60,156 bases of DNA from SVEL01 sp045126475 (GTDB lineage Bacteria > Bacillota > Clostridia > Lachnospirales > Lachnospiraceae), in contig JBGVOL010000013.1 in the NCBI GenBank assembly GCA_045126475.1, forward strand, positions 1 to 60,156, read 5' to 3'. Position 1 is the stretch's first letter. The number at the start of each line of letters is the position of its first letter. Below are positions 26,448 through 34,702 of this stretch, piece after piece. Both the position numbers and the translations under genes were made by a program. The notes beneath the pieces are model-generated. The model ran no database searches, was not told the DNA's origin, and saw nothing but the letters and a program-made list of their open reading frames with translations.

Positions 26448-27941
26448 ATGAAGCAGTATATATTGAGTACAAAAAAATCTGCAGGTTCGGTTACTTTGTA
26501 TTTATCCATAACATTTACTCTTATACTTAGTCTTATTATATACACTGTGGAATCATGCCATTTGGATGCCCTCACTGCCCATGCAGAAGGTATATCATAT
26601 ATGAGCCTGGACTCTCTTTTCAGTAATTATTGTCTCCCGCTTTTTGAAAAGTACGGACTGTTCTGCCTGAATGAACAAGGTTTGAATCTTTCTGAAGAGC
26701 TTGAAAGATACGCCGGAACAAACTGTGCCACACCAATGAGCCTCTTATCAGACAATAAAAGTTTTCTTGGCATTGCCGGCGCCGATGCGGATATTGACAA
26801 AGTAACTTACATAACCGACAACGACGGTGAGATTTTTGTAGAACAGGTATGTGACTATGTAAAATATATGGAGCTTTCTTCCCTCGCCGACGGTCTCATA
26901 TCATATGTGTCAACAGATTATCCGGAAGTATACAAAAATGACGAAAATGGTACTCCTGTTGTGTCAGTTGACTCAATTGACACTTCATCCTTTGGAAAAT
27001 ATATCCCCGATTCTTCTGACAATACCGGTGAAACTTCCATAGATTTAAGCGATATAGATGCCGAAACTTTTGAGGAGTCAATTACCGAACGTATAGGGCA
27101 TATTATCAAAAACGGACTTTTGTCCTTTATTGTTAAAGATCCTGAAACTGTTTCCTCACTGTCTGTCGATAAAACCGTTTTACCTTCTGTCACATGCGAG
27201 CTGACCGATGAGGGCATCAATGCTTCATACGGATATTACAAAGATTTGAAAGAAGCCACATACAGAAAAGCATGTTTTTGTGAATACATTAACCACACTT
27301 TTAACTGCTATACCGATTCAAACAGTGAATCTGCTTTAAAGTACCAGATGGAGTATGTCATCTATGGTTCACCTGATGATGATGTTAATCTGATTAATTG
27401 TGCACTTCAGATTATCGCCTTAAGAACCGGTCTTAACCTGATACATCTCTTTACAGACAAGGACAAATTTAACGCAGCCATGAAAATAGCAGAGCTTGCA
27501 CAGTCTGTCCCAGTTCCCGGAGCTGCGTATATTGCACAGATGGCTATACTGACTGTATGGGCAACGGCGGAAGCTGTTATAGACGTCCGTGATCTTCTCT
27601 CTGGTAAGTCTGTTGTTCTTTTAAAAGACCGGGACCATTGGAATCTTTCATTGCAGGGGTTAAAAAATTTTTCCAAAGATACCCCTTCTTCAAATTCAGG
27701 AGAAAAAGGTCTGTCTTACAGACGATACCTGGAAATGCTCCTTGCAGTTCAGAATAATATATCCGTATATTACAGAACAATGGACCTCATTCAGATGGAC
27801 ATGTGCAAAGAATACAGTGAAGATTTTCGTATTTCAAGATGTGTTTCGGGAATGGAAGCATCCATAACGTACCGCCTGCCGTTTCTTATTCTGCCGCAGG
27901 ACAAAAACTACACCAGCAAAATGCAGTTTAACTATAACTAA
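26448..27941 (+). CDS. DUF5702-like Tad-locus membrane-anchored surface protein
   Basis: A 497-residue protein with one N-terminal transmembrane helix (GSVTLYLSITFTLILSLIIY, about 13-32) followed by ESCHLDALTAHAEGISYMSL, then a long soluble extracytoplasmic part. The N-terminus resembles the TadE/TadG prepilin-like anchor, though the residue before SVTL is Gly and the Glu appears later, so processing is uncertain. I associate it with the DUF5702 family that recurs in clostridial Tad loci. It lies 16 bp after the pilin and 19 bp before the next gene, with GGAG as ribosome site. Likely a pseudopilin-like or tip component; function unproven. Confidence 0.75.
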   Translation: MKQYILSTKKSAGSVTLYLSITFTLILSLIIYTVESCHLDALTAHAEGISYMSLDSLFSNYCLPLFEKYGLFCLNEQGLNLSEELERYAGTNCATPMSLLSDNKSFLGIAGADADIDKVTYITDNDGEIFVEQVCDYVKYMELSSLADGLISYVSTDYPEVYKNDENGTPVVSVDSIDTSSFGKYIPDSSDNTGETSIDLSDIDAETFEESITERIGHIIKNGLLSFIVKDPETVSSLSVDKTVLPSVTCELTDEGINASYGYYKDLKEATYRKACFCEYINHTFNCYTDSNSESALKYQMEYVIYGSPDDDVNLINCALQIIALRTGLNLIHLFTDKDKFNAAMKIAELAQSVPVPGAAYIAQMAILTVWATAEAVIDVRDLLSGKSVVLLKDRDHWNLSLQGLKNFSKDTPSSNSGEKGLSYRRYLEMLLAVQNNISVYYRTMDLIQMDMCKEYSEDFRISRCVSGMEASITYRLPFLILPQDKNYTSKMQFNYN

Positions 27942-27960
27942 TCAAAGGAGGCATATAATC

Positions 27961-28971
27961 ATGACCTTTTGGCGTAATGCAACCATTAAAGCAAACAGAA
28001 AACAGACCGAAAATAATAATCTAAAACGGCATTATGCTGCTCTCCGAAATCACGGTCTGTACAAACGGGCAATTGATACTAACTCTTCCCCCTGCATTAG
28101 TTCAATCCATTACAAAGAAAGGTCATGCTTATATGCCTCAGAAAATCTTCGCGGAAGCATAACTGTTGAAGCTTCTGTATGTTTTCCCATATTTTTTATA
28201 ATCATCATGTCGCTATTATATATTATTAATGTCATGTATATACAAACCACCCTTCAGATTGCTTTGGAGGAGACTGTTCGCCATTCAAGCAAGGCTGCAT
28301 ACATAACTTCGGAGTTTTATTCTCTTTCTTCAGACAGGCAGGAAGATGCCGTCAGCAATAATCCGTCATTATTTGAAGAAATTGGTGCTTCCGTACTGTC
28401 TTCCTCATGGCTTCATGCAGCATTTCTGACCGATGAAAACAGACGTATTCTTGACAACTCACCTGTAAAAGATGGTTCTGGCGGAATAAGTTTTTTGCAA
28501 AGTTCCTTTGATTTGAGTAACAATACCGCTGATATTATACTTTCATATACGGTCACCATTCCGTTTATACCGGAAAAAATCCTGAATTTTAACATGGTAA
28601 ACAGATGTTTCGTTCGCCTCTACAGTGGTCTTGATATGTCAAAGGAGCAGTCCTGCGATGACTTTTATGTATATCATACTTCCACCGGAAATGTTTACCA
28701 CACTAACCGGTATTGCATGTATCTTCTTAACTACTCTGATGCGGTTCCTTTCCGTGAGATAAGCAGAACACTTTTCCAATGCAGGCTTTGCGGCGATGAC
28801 ACCATTGATTCATTGGAGGAGGACAACCCAATCGTATACATAACAAACAGCGGACAAGTGTATCACACAACTCTTAAATGTCCGTCATTTACCGGGGATG
28901 TATTCCGTATACATTACTCGGCGCTGAGTGATTCAGACCAGATATGTGAACACTGCCTGAAAGGAAAATAA
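27961..28971 (+). CDS. TadE-like pseudopilin with tandem Cys/His modules
   Basis: 336 residues. A 65-residue, Asn/Arg-rich cytoplasmic leader precedes the class IVb site G before SITVEASVCFPIFFIIIMSL (Glu at +5), as in TadE. The extracytoplasmic part ends with two modules, about residues 235-277 and 290-332. Both read VYHT then C-x21-C-x2-C (VYHTNRYC...CRLC; VYHTTLKC...CEHC), i.e. His-x4-Cys-x21-Cys-x2-Cys. Single copies of this module recur at the C-termini of secreted Firmicutes proteins. ATG 27961 follows AGGAGG at nine bases. Fourteen of the first 65 residues are Asn or Arg, unlike the neighbouring proteins. Probably a minor pilin. Confidence 0.8.
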   Translation: MTFWRNATIKANRKQTENNNLKRHYAALRNHGLYKRAIDTNSSPCISSIHYKERSCLYASENLRGSITVEASVCFPIFFIIIMSLLYIINVMYIQTTLQIALEETVRHSSKAAYITSEFYSLSSDRQEDAVSNNPSLFEEIGASVLSSSWLHAAFLTDENRRILDNSPVKDGSGGISFLQSSFDLSNNTADIILSYTVTIPFIPEKILNFNMVNRCFVRLYSGLDMSKEQSCDDFYVYHTSTGNVYHTNRYCMYLLNYSDAVPFREISRTLFQCRLCGDDTIDSLEEDNPIVYITNSGQVYHTTLKCPSFTGDVFRIHYSALSDSDQICEHCLKGK

Positions 28972-28975
28972 ACTT

Positions 28976-29413
28976 ATGACCAAATATGATTTTATAATAA
29001 ATATAATACTGACAATATATCTTCTTATAAGCACACGAAGCGATATTAAAACATACACAGTTTCACTTCGTTTTTCTGCAATTGTAGCCATAATACTTAT
29101 TATCATTCGCATAATTTCAAACATGAGTGACCTTCCTGATGTACTTCTATCTCTTCTGCCGGGCATTATACTCCTTACCATAAGTCTCATTACACGGCAG
29201 TCCATAGGTTACGGCGACGGTATAGTATTTATGACAACAGGAGCAGGAGTAGGAAGTGAATACATTGTTTTACTTGTTTTTATTTCATTTGTACTGTCAT
29301 CCGTATATGCTCTTTTTCTTATAACAAAGAGAAAATCAGGTAAAACGGCCATTCCCTTTGTTCCCTTTATATTATCCGGTTTTATACTTACAAACCTTAT
29401 TAAAATATTATAG
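28976..29413 (+). CDS. tadV: Prepilin peptidase (A24 family, TadV/CpaA-like)
   Basis: A 145-residue membrane aspartate protease with about five transmembrane helices. The two catalytic aspartates are in STRSDIKTYTVS (residue about 23) and SIGYGDGIVF (GxGD motif, about residue 79). The short form lacks the N-methylation domain, as usual for CpaA/TadV. It should cleave the Flp pilin and the TadE-like proteins in this operon. It begins 4 bp after the previous stop, with GGAAAATAA as weak ribosome site, suggesting coupling. Confidence 0.92.
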   Translation: MTKYDFIINIILTIYLLISTRSDIKTYTVSLRFSAIVAIILIIIRIISNMSDLPDVLLSLLPGIILLTISLITRQSIGYGDGIVFMTTGAGVGSEYIVLLVFISFVLSSVYALFLITKRKSGKTAIPFVPFILSGFILTNLIKIL

Positions 29414-29424
29414 GAGGCAATTTC

Positions 29425-29808
29425 ATGAAAGCATCTCTTACAATAGAAGCCGCATACATATATCCCATAATTATCATGTCAACCATATCAATGATTCTGT
29501 ATGGATTTTTCATTCACGACAGGCTTGCCGTCAAATCTGCGGCATACAAAATTCTTATAAGCATATATCAGGCCGATAACCGGGAATATCCCGGTCAATG
29601 GACTGAGCTATGCGAAAAAATCAGGGATGAAGCCGACAATGTCTGCCTTCTCAATTCTTCTTACCGCATTTATAACAACAATGAAAGCATAGCAATCGAA
29701 GACTCTTACGGACGCTCCATGAATATATCCTTTACAGGTTATCGTCGCTGTGCCTTTATCAGACAATACCATGCTGTATTTGACGCCTTGAAATCCGTGG
29801 GACAATAA
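29425..29808 (+). CDS. TadE/TadF-like small pseudopilin
   Basis: 127 residues beginning MKASLTIEAAYIYPIIIMST: the prepilin pattern A before SLTIE with Glu at +5, preceded by an extremely short leader of three residues. One transmembrane helix (about 10-30) is followed by an extracytoplasmic domain of about 95 residues with three cysteines. AGGAGG is nine bases upstream of the ATG. Members of this group are minor pilins of Tad systems. The short leader contrasts with the 65-residue leader of the other TadE-like protein in the operon. Confidence 0.8.
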   Translation: MKASLTIEAAYIYPIIIMSTISMILYGFFIHDRLAVKSAAYKILISIYQADNREYPGQWTELCEKIRDEADNVCLLNSSYRIYNNNESIAIEDSYGRSMNISFTGYRRCAFIRQYHAVFDALKSVGQ

Positions 29809-29839
29809 AGAAACATTAATAGAAAGGATGTACGAAAGT

Positions 29840-31120
29840 TTGGACAATGATTTATTTAACATAACATATAAGAAAAATCTCGGAAAGAATTACATGAATA
29901 TTGAAGCTGATGTGTCTTTATGGGAAACCGGTCAGGATATTCCCACATTTAAAGAAGATTTCAGAATAAAGATGATTAAAGAAAACCATATATCAGGTCT
30001 TCTTGACATGCATATACAGTACGTTAACGGTATTCCCTCATTCTGTTACAATATTTCAGGTCTTCAGAGCCTCTCTGTTATTCTCGAAAACCATCCTCTG
30101 AATGACCTTCTGTTTAACCGCCTTTTTACGGGAATATACAATGCAATGACATCCTGTGAACACTATATGCTTGACTGTGATAAACTGCTTTTCTCGGAGG
30201 AACATATCTTTTTATCCTCCGACTTAACAGAAATTAAACTGTGCTATTTTCCACTAAAAAACAGCAGTTTTTCCCATTCTTTCAAAAAACTGTCGGATTA
30301 TCTTTTAAAAAAAGCCGACCACACTGACGAGCATGCCGTATTTATGGCTTACTCAATGCATAAGTCCTGCTATGACGAAAATTTCACCATAAATACTATC
30401 TGTTCATACATCTCATCCGCACCATCGGATGATTATATACCAAAGACTGTGGTAAAAGAGACACCACCTGCGGAAGACTTACCACCTTTTACTCCTCCTC
30501 CTGCCTCTCTTCCTACGACTACAATGACATATGAGCGGACTTTTTTATTAAAAATCTTTGCCCTTGCATCTGTCTGCACTGCCGGACTTATAGGTTCAAT
30601 TGCTGTTTACCTTTTTAAGATAATAAATACAAATCTTTTTCTTATTATCCTTACAGGGCTTATTATATTTGCAGCGTATAACGGTTACAACCTGTACAGG
30701 CAAAGGTCAAAATCAGACTTTCCGGCCCTTGAAGCTGATGTCTCCGAAAACGTACCTGACATAAACATAAATGATACCGGCAGCACCGTACTGTTGTCTT
30801 CACCCGAAAACTATGACTTCCACCGTTTGATTTATACGGGGACAGACCCTGTTTCTGAGATAAAACTGACACATTATCCTTTTACAATCGGAAAAAACGA
30901 CAGCTGTGACGCCATATTGCCTAATCCCATGATAAGCCGTCTCCATGCCAGAATAAGCTGCGCTCCCGACGAGAACGCCTCCATGAAATACTACATTACA
31001 GACCTTAACTCAACAAACGGAACCTATCTTAACGGCACTTCTCTTTCTCCATATGAGATGCATCCGATTAATCCCGGTGACCATATTTCCTTTGGACATT
31101 TGACTTATATTTTTCAGTAG
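29840..31120 (+). CDS. DUF6382-FHA domain membrane protein of the Tad locus
   Basis: About 426 residues. An N-terminal domain of some 200 residues (I associate it with DUF6382) is followed by a Pro-rich linker (PPFTPPPASLP), two transmembrane helices (about 240-290) and a C-terminal forkhead-associated domain with all hallmarks: FTIGKNDSCDAILPNPMISR, LHARIS, and DLNSTNGTYLNGTSLSP. FHA domains bind phosphothreonine, implying control of the pilus by Ser/Thr kinase signalling; no kinase is in the window. I favour the TTG at 29840, 12 bases after AAAGG; the ATG at 29828 directly abuts that ribosome site. Last gene of the Tad operon. Confidence 0.82.
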   Translation: MDNDLFNITYKKNLGKNYMNIEADVSLWETGQDIPTFKEDFRIKMIKENHISGLLDMHIQYVNGIPSFCYNISGLQSLSVILENHPLNDLLFNRLFTGIYNAMTSCEHYMLDCDKLLFSEEHIFLSSDLTEIKLCYFPLKNSSFSHSFKKLSDYLLKKADHTDEHAVFMAYSMHKSCYDENFTINTICSYISSAPSDDYIPKTVVKETPPAEDLPPFTPPPASLPTTTMTYERTFLLKIFALASVCTAGLIGSIAVYLFKIINTNLFLIILTGLIIFAAYNGYNLYRQRSKSDFPALEADVSENVPDININDTGSTVLLSSPENYDFHRLIYTGTDPVSEIKLTHYPFTIGKNDSCDAILPNPMISRLHARISCAPDENASMKYYITDLNSTNGTYLNGTSLSPYEMHPINPGDHISFGHLTYIFQ

Positions 31121-31137
31121 AGTATATTATAGAATAT

Positions 31138-31163
31138 CATATTATCTTATAAGGGATAATATG
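31138..31163. repeat. Inverted repeat after the Tad operon
   Basis: CATATTATC, 8-nt loop, GATAATATG: perfect 9-bp arms 18 bp beyond the FHA gene stop. No T-tract follows, so it is more likely an mRNA 3' stabiliser than a terminator. Confidence 0.5.
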
Positions 31164-31183
31164 AAGTATATATATTCTATATT

Positions 31184-31206
31184 ACCGGAATATTAATGAT
31201 TCCGGT
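31184..31206 (+). repeat. Leader hairpin before the rhomboid gene
   Basis: ACCGGAAT, 7-nt loop, ATTCCGGT, ending 15 bp before the rhomboid ATG and just clear of its ribosome site (GAGG). Without a T-tract it does not look like a terminator; it may tune translation. Confidence 0.45.
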
Positions 31207-31221
31207 CAGACGCGAGGAAAT

Positions 31222-32250
31222 ATGAACTTAAAAAGTATAATGAGCCTTTTGGCAGCAAACAAATTTGGTTTTGCGAAAAACACAAATCCACAGTATCTTT
31301 TCTTTTGCAGGAATAACGACGAAGAGTTTTCTGCAATAATACTTATAGACGATATTAAGTACCCTCCTACAACAGACCCCATGGTATTTTCTTCCATACG
31401 CGATTCCTTAGAAAAGACCTTTCTTCTGCGAGGATACAAAAATGTAGATGTATTGTTTGTTATTTTTACAAAAAATCCATTTTCATACAAAAAGCTTGCC
31501 GATTGTGATTTTTCTTTCTGGATTTCCGATGTGAACGAAGGAAGAATCATAAGTTATGCGTCAAGTGAAAACGTCTTTGAATACCTCCGCGACGACTTTG
31601 AAAAATGCATTGCAGAACCTGAAGAAAAGAAATCAGTTTTTACAAGAATAAAGGAGAACGGTGTTTTCTCATATCCTGTTTTTACACTTATTTTTACTGC
31701 AATAAATGTCCTTGTGTTTTTATATATGGAGATTTTTGGTGACATGCTTGACATGTCATATATATACAACCACGGGGCAACCGAATGGCACAGTGTTATT
31801 TATGAACATGAATACTACCGTCTGTTTACGGGCATGTTTATTCACTTTGATTTCATGCATCTTTTTAATAACATGATATCTCTTATAGTAATCGGCTCTC
31901 AGCTCGAGCCTTCCATGGGACACATAAAATTTTTTGTCACATACATGTTAAGCGGTCTTGCCGCATCACTTGCTTCTGTTTTTTATTATTACAGTCAGGA
32001 AGCCAATGTCATTTCAGCCGGTGCTTCCGGAGCCATATTCGGTCTGTTTGGAGCTTACGCCGTATATGCACTTTTCAATATGGTTAAACACCGTAATGTA
32101 CCTTTTAAGAGAATTGCCATTATTTCCCTTCTAATGCTTTATAACGGCATGTCAAACCAGTCCGTCGACAATGCGGCTCACCTTGGCGGCATGATATTCG
32201 GATGTATTATTGCTTTTATCTGTTGCATATGCAGAAAAAATAAAATATAA
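31222..32250 (+). CDS. Rhomboid-family intramembrane serine protease
   Basis: A 342-residue protein. The first 150 residues form a soluble cytoplasmic domain, then six or seven transmembrane helices. Catalytic elements are present: HFDFMHLFNNM (conserved His/Asn of the second helix), the serine in SAGASGAIFGLFGAY, and the histidine in NAAHLGGMIFG. Rhomboids cleave transmembrane segments of substrate proteins. GAGGAAAT precedes the ATG. It lies 101 bp after the Tad operon on the same strand, with hairpins between, so co-transcription is possible but not certain. The N-terminal soluble domain is longer than in minimal rhomboids. Confidence 0.93.
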   Translation: MNLKSIMSLLAANKFGFAKNTNPQYLFFCRNNDEEFSAIILIDDIKYPPTTDPMVFSSIRDSLEKTFLLRGYKNVDVLFVIFTKNPFSYKKLADCDFSFWISDVNEGRIISYASSENVFEYLRDDFEKCIAEPEEKKSVFTRIKENGVFSYPVFTLIFTAINVLVFLYMEIFGDMLDMSYIYNHGATEWHSVIYEHEYYRLFTGMFIHFDFMHLFNNMISLIVIGSQLEPSMGHIKFFVTYMLSGLAASLASVFYYYSQEANVISAGASGAIFGLFGAYAVYALFNMVKHRNVPFKRIAIISLLMLYNGMSNQSVDNAAHLGGMIFGCIIAFICCICRKNKI

Positions 32251-32294
32251 TTATCTGGTACAAAGCTTTAAGCTGCTATACAAGGAGAATAATC

Positions 32295-33284
32295 GTGAAT
32301 ATAAATATTTATTATGGCGGAAGGGGTATTATTGAAGACCCCACCCTGTATGTTTTAAAAAAAATTGAAAATGTTTTTACCGATCTTCATATCCATTTTA
32401 CACGCTATAACCTTTACGATATGAAAAATACTATCACAACCCTTCCTCAGACTTTAAAGGATGCCGACGGTATCATCCTTGCAGTCAGTCTTGAGTGGAT
32501 AGGAATAGGCGGATATATGCAGCAGTTTCTTGATGCATGCTGGCTATACGGAGACAAGGAAAAAATCAGTCGTACCTACATGTTTCCTGTAGTCATATCC
32601 ACTACATCCGGAGAGCAGGAAGCCAATCTTACTTTGAAAAATGCATGGGAGATTCTCGGTGGATTATGCGGACCGGGTGTCTGTGCATATGTTGAAGACT
32701 CAATTTCATTTGAGGAAAACAAAGAATACCTTGGATATATTGAAAAAGCTGCAGAAAATATATACAGAACCATATCCCATAAGGTTAACGGACTTCCTTC
32801 AAGTAATAAATCAATAAAAAAGAATCTTATAAAGGCAGCTCTTGAACTGACTCCTCAGGAAAGTGAACAGCTGTCAAAGTACGTCTCTGACGATATATAT
32901 GTAAAACAGCAAAAGGAAGATATTGAACAGCTTGCAAGCTTCTTTAAAGGCAAACTGAGTCAGCAGGGCACCGAGGTCGATATGGAATTTATCACTCCTT
33001 TTACATCGCACTTCACTCCCCAGGAAAATTTCTCTGCCAGCTATCTTTTAATGATAACTGACAGAAATCGCTCTCTCTACATAAACGTTGAGAATGATTC
33101 TTTAGTATGCAAATATGACAAATGTGACTCACCTGATGTACTTGCAAAGCTTCCGCACAGTGTCCTTGATGAGATAGTTCACGGAAGAATGACGTTCCAG
33201 AAAGCATTTATGACCGGAGATATGGCCGCAAAGGGCAATTTTAAGACACTTCGCATGCTTGATTCACTGTTTGATTTTTCATAG
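32295..33284 (+). CDS. Flavodoxin/NADPH-dependent FMN reductase-like protein fused to an SCP2 domain
   Basis: 329 residues from GTG at 32295 (AAGGAG nine bases upstream). The N-terminal half has a flavodoxin-like fold (MNINIYYGGRG; DADGIILAVSLEWIGIGGYM; PVVISTTSGEQEA), as in NAD(P)H-dependent FMN reductases. The C-terminal third resembles SCP2 sterol-carrier domains (LYINVENDSLVCKY; GRMTFQKAFMTGDMAAKGNF). SCP2 binds lipids in a hydrophobic tunnel, so the fusion suggests redox chemistry on a lipid-like ligand; that is inference. The 3' end overlaps the oppositely oriented histidine kinase gene by 44 bp. Confidence 0.78.
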   Translation: MNINIYYGGRGIIEDPTLYVLKKIENVFTDLHIHFTRYNLYDMKNTITTLPQTLKDADGIILAVSLEWIGIGGYMQQFLDACWLYGDKEKISRTYMFPVVISTTSGEQEANLTLKNAWEILGGLCGPGVCAYVEDSISFEENKEYLGYIEKAAENIYRTISHKVNGLPSSNKSIKKNLIKAALELTPQESEQLSKYVSDDIYVKQQKEDIEQLASFFKGKLSQQGTEVDMEFITPFTSHFTPQENFSASYLLMITDRNRSLYINVENDSLVCKYDKCDSPDVLAKLPHSVLDEIVHGRMTFQKAFMTGDMAAKGNFKTLRMLDSLFDFS

Positions 33285-34053
33285 ATTTCTTAAGTACCGG
33301 AATGTATACGTGCATGGCAGTACCTGTCCCCATGACAGATACTGCTTTTATTTTGCCTCCATGGTCCTCAACAATTTTCTTTACAACCGACAGACCCAGT
33401 CCTGTTCCTTCTCTCTTTCCGTATGTAAACATTGGTCGAAAAATATCCCTGAGATGATTTTTTGAGATTCCTTTTCCGTTATCACATATTTCAACATGCA
33501 TGTACTCTTTTTTTATTAACCTTTTAAAAAATATGTTTTTGTCTTCATCATTCATACTGACTTTTTCTAGTCTAATACTGAGATGTTTTCCCTTTTCACT
33601 ACTGTTTTCTTCCATTGCCTCAATACTATTTTTTATCATATTTATGAGTATCTGTCTTATTTTGGTAATGTCGGCATATATTGCCATATCTTCCGGGCAT
33701 CCTCCGTCATCTGTCACCAGTTCAACATCTTCACTTCCAGGCATTTTCATAAATGTATTCTTGATTTCTTCTGACAGATCATTTACGGTAATTATCCTTT
33801 TTTCGACGCCTTCCGTATGATTATACTCCCTCAGATTCCGAAAAAGATTGCATATATATGTATAATCATTTTTTAGGTTTGTTATGTCACATTCCGTTTT
33901 ACTGTCTGTAATCTCATTTTCCAGATAATAAATACTTCCACCCAGCAGCATCAAAGCATTTCCCATTTCATGAGATAATTTACGCAGAAGCATCTTAAGT
34001 TCTTCATTCTCTTCACTGACTTTTTCATACTTACTTATCCTTGCTCTTTTCAT
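33241..34053 (-). CDS. Soluble sensor histidine kinase
   Basis: About 270 residues, no transmembrane segment. A short N-terminal coiled coil leads into the phosphoacceptor helix KLSHEMGNALMLLGG, then the ATPase domain with N box NMIKNSIEAM, G1 DNGKGIS, F-like region IFRPMFTYGKREGTG and G2 GTGLGLSVVKKIVEDHGG. With no sensor domain and no cognate response regulator next to it, it looks like an orphan kinase; the layout recalls sporulation-type kinases feeding Spo0F, but no sporulation gene is here. Start at 34053 has GGGAG nine bases upstream; the ATG at 34080 has a weaker site. Confidence 0.88.
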   Translation of the reverse strand: MKRARISKYEKVSEENEELKMLLRKLSHEMGNALMLLGGSIYYLENEITDSKTECDITNLKNDYTYICNLFRNLREYNHTEGVEKRIITVNDLSEEIKNTFMKMPGSEDVELVTDDGGCPEDMAIYADITKIRQILINMIKNSIEAMEENSSEKGKHLSIRLEKVSMNDEDKNIFFKRLIKKEYMHVEICDNGKGISKNHLRDIFRPMFTYGKREGTGLGLSVVKKIVEDHGGKIKAVSVMGTGTAMHVYIPVLKKSMKNQTVNQACEVS

Positions 34054-34258
34054 ATCCTGTTGCTCCCTGTTCCTCAGCATTTTTTACTTCTTGAAAATAA
34101 TCTTTTACTACTGTTAAATGACGACTGTTCGTGATATACTATTCGTAGCACATAATAAAGCCCAAATAAAGCATAATCGTATGACAAATTTCGACATTTC
34201 ATTTGTGCTTATGAAACAGGTTTTAAAATTTTTATGAACGCATGAAAGGAAGATAGAA

Positions 34259-34681
34259 ATGAAAGATTGTAATTGTATTTTCTGTAAAATAGCAAACGGA
34301 GAGTTGCCTTCATATACTATATATGAGGATGATGACTTCAGAGTTATTCTTGATATAAACCCTGCCTCAAAAGGTCACTCACTTCTTATTCCAAAGGAGC
34401 ACTTCAAGAATATCTTTGAACTGGATGACAACATTGCCTCAAAGGCTCTCATTGTTGCAAAAAATGTTTCTGCCGCATTAAGAGATGAACTTAACTGTGA
34501 TGGCTTTAACATTCTCCAGAATAACGAGGAAATGGCCGGTCAGACTGTATTCCATTTCCATTTGCATCTGATTCCAAGATATATCGGCGATACCGTCAAA
34601 TTCACTACAACTACCGGTAAGGTCGACGAAGAATTTGCAAATGAGCTTGTTAAAAACATTAAAAGCAGAATTAATAAATAA
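34259..34681 (+). CDS. HIT-family nucleotide hydrolase/transferase
   Basis: 140 residues with the CxxC start of Hint/Fhit-like proteins (CIFCKIANGELPSYTIYEDD) and the histidine triad QTVFHFHLHLIPR. Hint-type enzymes hydrolyse AMP-lysine and similar phosphoramidates. Length and motifs are normal. GGAAGATAGAA precedes the ATG. It lies 21 bp upstream of murG and probably shares its transcript. An extended -10 (TGATATACT, ending at 34140) is a possible promoter. Confidence 0.95.
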   Translation: MKDCNCIFCKIANGELPSYTIYEDDDFRVILDINPASKGHSLLIPKEHFKNIFELDDNIASKALIVAKNVSAALRDELNCDGFNILQNNEEMAGQTVFHFHLHLIPRYIGDTVKFTTTTGKVDEEFANELVKNIKSRINK

Positions 34682-34702
34682 CTGGTATTTCGAGGTATTA
34701 TC

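Noticed and set aside
31121..31221. Rho-independent terminator at the end of the Tad operon
   Set aside because: Two inverted repeats are present but neither is followed by a T-tract.
33241..34053. Partner response regulator for the orphan kinase
   Set aside because: No receiver-domain gene next to it; the DegU-like regulator at 40 kb has its own kinase.
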